Below are positions 14,908 to 17,939 of a stretch of 17,939 nucleotides of DNA, piece after piece; position 1 is the first letter of the stretch, and the number at the start of each line of letters is the position of its first letter. A program made the translations under genes and the position numbers. Location: assembly GCA_029939635.1 (NCBI GenBank), contig JAOZSN010000050.1, positions 1-17,939 on the forward strand, read 5' to 3'. The notes under the pieces are model-generated. The model saw only the letters and a list, made by a program, of their open reading frames with translations, was not told where the DNA came from and ran no database searches. Source of the stretch: Deltaproteobacteria bacterium. Its GTDB lineage: Bacteria > Desulfobacterota > Desulfobulbia > Desulfobulbales > SURF-16.

Positions 14908-15927
14908 CAGGAATTGTTTTTCCTGGAGGGTCATCTTAAAACGTGGATAGTGATCGTTGAAAAAGACGTCGACATTCTCCAACAAACCTAAACTCTGCAA
15001 GCGCCGCAAGTTTTCATTACGAATACCGGTAAAGAGAGAACGATCCCTACTCGCCAAATTAAGCTGACAGGGCAGGGAAGGATTGCATCTTTGCCGTAAA
15101 ATATAACGCAGTTTTTTAAAGAGCTGACGACTCAACACCATCTCACCAAAGGCGGGATGATAGGGGCCAGCCACAAGATTATCCTCCAACGCCCTAGCCG
15201 CCTGGAGGCCCATACGAATTACCGTCACCCCTGCCTGATCAAAAAATTCTTTGAGGGCAACACAGACCAACACAGATTTAGCCAAAGACCAGGGCTGATA
15301 GGAGCCCATCTGATACCACGCAGCAAGTCTACTACCAGTCACCACTAAGGTTGGATATATCCGCACCAAATCAGGACGCAAAGCACAAAGCTTTCTACCA
15401 CTCCCCAGAGCCCTACTAGGTGAATCACCAGGCAGTCCAACCATGAGTTGGCCGCCCACGGTCATGCCGACTTCGTGCAACAGAGCAAAGGCCTCTTCCA
15501 CCTGGGTAACACTATGCCCCCGTTCGCTCTGGGCAAGCACCTCAGAATGCAAGGACTGCACCCCAACCTCCACCAAGCCAACGCCATAATCCTGAAGTAA
15601 AACAACAGCATCCCTATCCAGGCAATCTGGGCGGGTGGAAACCCGAACCATTTCTACCTGACCACTGGCCAAAAAAGGTTCCACCGCCTGAAGATAGCCA
15701 AGCTGCACCCCCCTCTCCAGACAGCTGAAGCTCCCACCATAAAAGGCAACCTGTACTGGCCGCCCCTGCAAACGTGGCCACGCCAGTTGCTCAGAAATAG
15801 CGGCCCTAATCCGGGACGGGGTCACAGCACTGTCATCCCGACCAGCAATGGCTCTCTGGTTACAAAAAACACATTGATGGGGACAGCCCTGATGAGCAAT
15901 GAAAAATGGGATAATAAAGGGGGTCAC
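14902..15927 (-). CDS. Elp3-like radical SAM protein without acetyltransferase domain
   Basis: Radical SAM enzyme with the [4Fe-4S] motif C15-P-H-Q-C19-V-F-C22 and FYGGSF, followed by the Elp3-type C-terminal region; 341 residues, so it lacks the acetyltransferase domain of true Elp3. Related genes commonly sit beside rnc in clostridia and other anaerobes, and the same grouping is seen here. The substrate is unknown; tRNA modification is a reasonable guess from the family. The start is GTG at 15927, as a stop codon lies just upstream in frame, and the ribosome site is poor. It is the last gene of the rnc block, 84 bases after the hydrolase gene. Confidence 0.85.
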   Translation of the reverse strand: MTPFIIPFFIAHQGCPHQCVFCNQRAIAGRDDSAVTPSRIRAAISEQLAWPRLQGRPVQVAFYGGSFSCLERGVQLGYLQAVEPFLASGQVEMVRVSTRPDCLDRDAVVLLQDYGVGLVEVGVQSLHSEVLAQSERGHSVTQVEEAFALLHEVGMTVGGQLMVGLPGDSPSRALGSGRKLCALRPDLVRIYPTLVVTGSRLAAWYQMGSYQPWSLAKSVLVCVALKEFFDQAGVTVIRMGLQAARALEDNLVAGPYHPAFGEMVLSRQLFKKLRYILRQRCNPSLPCQLNLASRDRSLFTGIRNENLRRLQSLGLLENVDVFFNDHYPRFKMTLQEKQFLP

Positions 15928-16011
15928 ATTTTTTCAGAAGTCAAGAGACAGAATAACGACTTAACAAATTTTCCTCCAAACACCTGCCTCCTGTATTCTG
16001 TAGTAAAAAAA

Positions 16012-16755
16012 CTACCCAACAGTCTCAATGCTGGCATATTCTGGCTCATGAAGAGGAATGATTATATCAGCCGCATCTCTAACCTTCAGCATGGTATCAT
16101 AAGCCTCATAACTATTGACATGGGTTCCTGGAGGAATAACCTCCATCTCCATGGCTCTAATCTCTTGCGGTGGTTCAAAATTTTCCCGAATAACACAAAA
16201 ACCGGTGATCACCGCCTTACCCGCATCGGTTTCCACAAAGACCGATAATCCTCCAGGGGTATGGATAGGTGTATACATCACAGAGACACCCGGAACAATT
16301 TCCTGGTCTCCATGGACAACATCAATCTGTTTATTTTCCTGAATCTCATAAATATAATCTTCTACATAGCGAAAATCCAAGGGATGATAATTTTGGATGG
16401 CAGCCAGCTCAGCCTCATGGACAATGAAACGGGCATTTACACATTTATAGTCATTTTCACAATGATCGGCATGAAGATGGGTATGGATGACAATATCAAT
16501 ATCCTCTGGTAACAAACCCCATTTAGCCAACCCCTCTTCAAAGGTGTAGATCTTGCCACCAATGGATTCTTCCCTATCTGCTGATTGGATAGGCCGCATT
16601 TCCCCGGTATCCACTAGAATTTTCTGTCCAGCCCCCTCCAGATACCAGCAATAAATGGGTATGGTATATGGTGTGCCATAGCCATGCTGATAGGTCATCA
16701 TGCCTTTATCAAACACCTTGGTTCCCATCACAATGGGATGTATTTTATATTTCAT
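16012..16755 (-). CDS. Metallo-beta-lactamase-fold hydrolase, AHL-lactonase-like
   Basis: 247-residue member of the MBL superfamily, closest in layout to N-acyl homoserine lactonases (AiiA/AttM type). The metal motif H93-L-H95-A-D97-H98 is intact, followed by H165 (PIHTPGG) and H236 (PLHEPE). The position where AiiA has its bridging Asp (before a KENF-like segment) reads ITGFCVIRENF, with Gly185 and nearby Cys187, so the second metal site is altered. Its ATG lies inside rnc (11-base overlap) with GGAGG nine bases upstream, so it is coupled to RNase III. No luxI/luxR gene is near; a lactonase role is not established, and another ester or thioester is equally possible. Confidence 0.82.
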   Translation of the reverse strand: MKYKIHPIVMGTKVFDKGMMTYQHGYGTPYTIPIYCWYLEGAGQKILVDTGEMRPIQSADREESIGGKIYTFEEGLAKWGLLPEDIDIVIHTHLHADHCENDYKCVNARFIVHEAELAAIQNYHPLDFRYVEDYIYEIQENKQIDVVHGDQEIVPGVSVMYTPIHTPGGLSVFVETDAGKAVITGFCVIRENFEPPQEIRAMEMEVIPPGTHVNSYEAYDTMLKVRDAADIIIPLHEPEYASIETVG

Positions 16756-17500
16756 CCGCTATCCCCTCCCCAAAGGAGTAAGAGGCAAAGTCAGCCACCA
16801 CCTTGGCAGCAGCCTGCTGCTCTGCCCTTTTTTTATTCTTCGCCTCTCCCAAGGCCAAGGTCTGACCGCGAAAACGAACCGCCACAGTAAAGATCTTATC
16901 ATGATCTGGCCCTTTGGAACCTTCTACTGTATAAGTCGGCCCTTGGGCAAAACGCTGCTGTAACAACTCCTGCAACTTGCTCTTAGCATCAGCCAGAGCC
17001 ATAAACTGGCGACACTCCTCAAACCATGGCACAACCAACTCCGCAACCGCCTTATTGGCAGCCCCATAGCCACCATCAAGAAAAATCGCCCCCATAACCG
17101 CTTCAAAGGTACAGGAGAGGATGGAATCCTTATCGCGACCGCCGGAGGCCTCCTCTCCCCGCCCCAAAAGGAGAAAACGCCCCATATCAACTTGACGAGC
17201 CATACGAGCCAACTGCCCTTCCTGAACTACAGCAGCACGAAATTGAGTCAATGAGCCCTCTTTCATCTCGGCATACTGCTCAAAAAGTGCGTGCCCCACG
17301 GCCAGATCCAACACTGCATCCCCTAGAAACTCTAAGGTTTCATTATCACGCTGTAAGTCACCACTTTGTTCAAAGGCATAGGAGCTATGGATAAAGGCCT
17401 CTTGTAGCAATGACAGGTCAACAAAACGATGTCCCAAACGCCGAGCAAAGGCAATAAGCGCATCGTTATTTTTTATAACTAAAGATTCAAGAACTGTCAT
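16745..17500 (-). CDS. rnc: Ribonuclease III
   Basis: Double-strand-specific endoribonuclease for rRNA and mRNA processing. 251 residues: catalytic domain with NETLEFLGDAVLDL (E54, E57, D61), second active-site helix at about 126-140, and a C-terminal double-stranded-RNA-binding domain (about 170-240, with GEAKNKKRAEQQAA). At the place of E. coli D114 it has Cys130 (ILSCTFEAV), while the essential Glu (E133, E117 in E. coli) is kept. The ATG at 17500 directly follows six copies of CCTGACC on the coding strand, and no Shine-Dalgarno sequence is visible. An in-frame TGA lies 12 bases upstream, so no earlier ATG is available. It overlaps the hydrolase gene downstream. Transcription must come through the terminator at 17606 or from an unseen promoter in 17543-17600. 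Confidence 0.94.
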   Translation of the reverse strand: MTVLESLVIKNNDALIAFARRLGHRFVDLSLLQEAFIHSSYAFEQSGDLQRDNETLEFLGDAVLDLAVGHALFEQYAEMKEGSLTQFRAAVVQEGQLARMARQVDMGRFLLLGRGEEASGGRDKDSILSCTFEAVMGAIFLDGGYGAANKAVAELVVPWFEECRQFMALADAKSKLQELLQQRFAQGPTYTVEGSKGPDHDKIFTVAVRFRGQTLALGEAKNKKRAEQQAAAKVVADFASYSFGEGIADEI

Positions 17501-17542
17501 GGTCAGGGGTCAGGGGTCAGGGGTCAGGGGTCAGGGGTCAGG
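17501..17542. repeat. Six perfect tandem copies of heptanucleotide GGTCAGG at the rnc start
   Basis: Six uninterrupted 7-base units cover 42 bases and touch the rnc start codon. The plus strand, which is the template for rnc, carries five runs of GGGG separated by TCA plus a final GGG, an ideal G-quadruplex pattern. The mRNA side is C-rich and replaces the normal ribosome-binding site. Tandem units of this kind can change number by slippage. Confidence 0.97.
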
Positions 17543-17577
17543 GAAACATAAACATTTACTTAATTAGTACTATATAA

Positions 17578-17787
17578 TTAACGCAGAGCTTGTGGGAGCG
17601 CAAAGAAAAAAAGCCTCAGAGATTGATTATACCATTCTCTAAGGCTTTTTTTCCAAACAACCTTGCTGGTAGTGCGAGGTCTATGTTTCTTTGATTTATG
17701 TCTACCCTTACCGCCCGATCGGTTAATCAAAGCAACCATGTTCCAGTCTCGGGGCAAAAGCTTCTTCTGCTTTTTTCGTTTTACCAT
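17578..17787 (-). CDS. Small basic protein with intragenic terminator, candidate ArfA-like ribosome-rescue factor
   Basis: 69-residue, very basic protein. The ATG at 17787 (MVKRKKQKKLLPRDW) has AGGAGG (17796-17801) eight bases upstream, an excellent site; an earlier in-frame ATG at 17817 has none. The centre reads GGKGRHKSKKHRPR, resembling the basic GKG...RKGKH segment that ArfA places in the empty mRNA channel. A 17-bp terminator lies inside the frame, over codons for WKKSLREWYNQSLRLFFF, about 25 bases before the TAA. Most transcripts should therefore end without a stop codon, as for arfA and Bacillus brfA, whose products appear when trans-translation fails. rnc is next downstream, and RNase III also processes arfA mRNA in E. 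coli. Overall homology to ArfA is not proven; it could be an unrelated small basic protein with a misplaced terminator. Confidence 0.65.
   Translation of the reverse strand: MVKRKKQKKLLPRDWNMVALINRSGGKGRHKSKKHRPRTTSKVVWKKSLREWYNQSLRLFFFALPQALR
17602..17652 (-). terminator. Strong rho-independent terminator inside the small basic protein gene
   Basis: On the minus strand, 17652-17636 pairs with 17622-17606 over 17 positions (all Watson-Crick except one G-U), with a 13-base loop and a T7-C-T3 tail. On the plus strand the wobble becomes an A-C mismatch, which indicates that the minus strand is the functional one. The predicted 3' end falls in the Phe codons before the stop codon of the gene at 17578-17787. 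Confidence 0.9.
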
Positions 17788-17818
17788 GCCAACTTCCTCC
17801 TTTATTCTGAAGGGCAAC

Positions 17819-17847
17819 TATATACATCAAGAGACCAAAACAGACAA
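17819..17847 (-). promoter_or_regulatory. Possible promoter of the small basic protein gene
   Basis: On the minus strand, TTGTCT (17847-17842), a 17-base spacer and TATATA (17824-17819) form a moderate sigma-70 promoter. The predicted leader is about 25 bases and contains the AGGAGG site of the gene starting at 17787. Confidence 0.4.
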
Positions 17848-17939
17848 ACTAATAATTATTTTTCCAGTCGGATATTATCAATAAAAATTAATTTTTCCTC
17901 TTTTTGGCGGGTAACAACTAAACCAAAGCCCTGAATTTG

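Noticed and set aside
16000..16015. GTAGT/ACTAC hairpin as terminator of the hydrolase gene
   Set aside because: Only five base pairs with an A-rich loop, overlapping the stop codon and with no T tail; the next gene is probably cotranscribed.
15787..16248. 153-codon open frame on the plus strand
   Set aside because: It runs antisense across the ends of the radical SAM and hydrolase genes and the gap between them, without a ribosome site.
17501..17542. Heptad array as a CRISPR array
   Set aside because: The units are seven bases with no spacers; it is a simple tandem repeat.
17698..17934. Plus-strand open frame opposite the small basic protein gene
   Set aside because: No ribosome site, odd composition, and the minus-strand frame has an excellent Shine-Dalgarno site and promoter.

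Overview
The window looks like ordinary chromosomal sequence from a Gram-negative, moderately AT-rich bacterium. A sulfate-reducing member of the Desulfobacterota, probably Desulfobulbales close to Desulfotalea, is the best guess. The clues are a PxxKW-type cysteine-rich small protein, lipid A genes that use LpxI, and the mixture of families; the taxonomic call is an inference. No rRNA, tRNA, CRISPR array, insertion sequence or phage gene is visible.

Layout: (a) 1-3412, plus strand: a possible structured element, a promoter, glgB (glycogen branching enzyme), a 58-residue small protein directly behind it, and a 222-residue unknown protein with its own promoter. (b) 8135 down to 3449, minus strand: a tight envelope operon fabZ - lpxI - murU-like - amgK-like - der. 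It joins fatty acid and lipid A synthesis, peptidoglycan sugar recycling and a ribosome-assembly GTPase. (c) 10079 down to 8452, minus strand: pilC and then ihfA with a very strong terminator. (d) 10080-10740: a regulatory region with a 14-bp palindrome and a promoter serving the PxxKW small protein. (e) 11694 down to 10746: a CheY-like receiver coupled to an unknown protein. (f) 11695-12181: a 487-bp non-coding region with a terminator-like hairpin and a four-helix, riboswitch-like fold. (g) 12182-14889, plus strand: a membrane-anchored unknown protein, then cmoA-cmoB (tRNA wobble uridine modification). (h) 17787 down to 14902, minus strand: a small basic protein, rnc (RNase III), a metallo-beta-lactamase-fold hydrolase and an Elp3-like radical SAM protein.

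The most interesting part is the right end. The 69-residue basic protein has a 17-bp rho-independent terminator inside its own reading frame, just before the stop codon, so most of its mRNAs should lack a stop codon. This is the regulatory signature of the ribosome-rescue factors ArfA and BrfA, and the basic GKG...KKH region resembles ArfA. The next gene is rnc, whose start codon directly abuts six perfect copies of a G-rich heptanucleotide in place of a Shine-Dalgarno site. A shorter copy of the same heptad overlaps the stop codon of the radical SAM gene, so the block rnc - hydrolase - radical SAM is bracketed by it. The RNase III also has Cys where a metal-binding Asp is expected.
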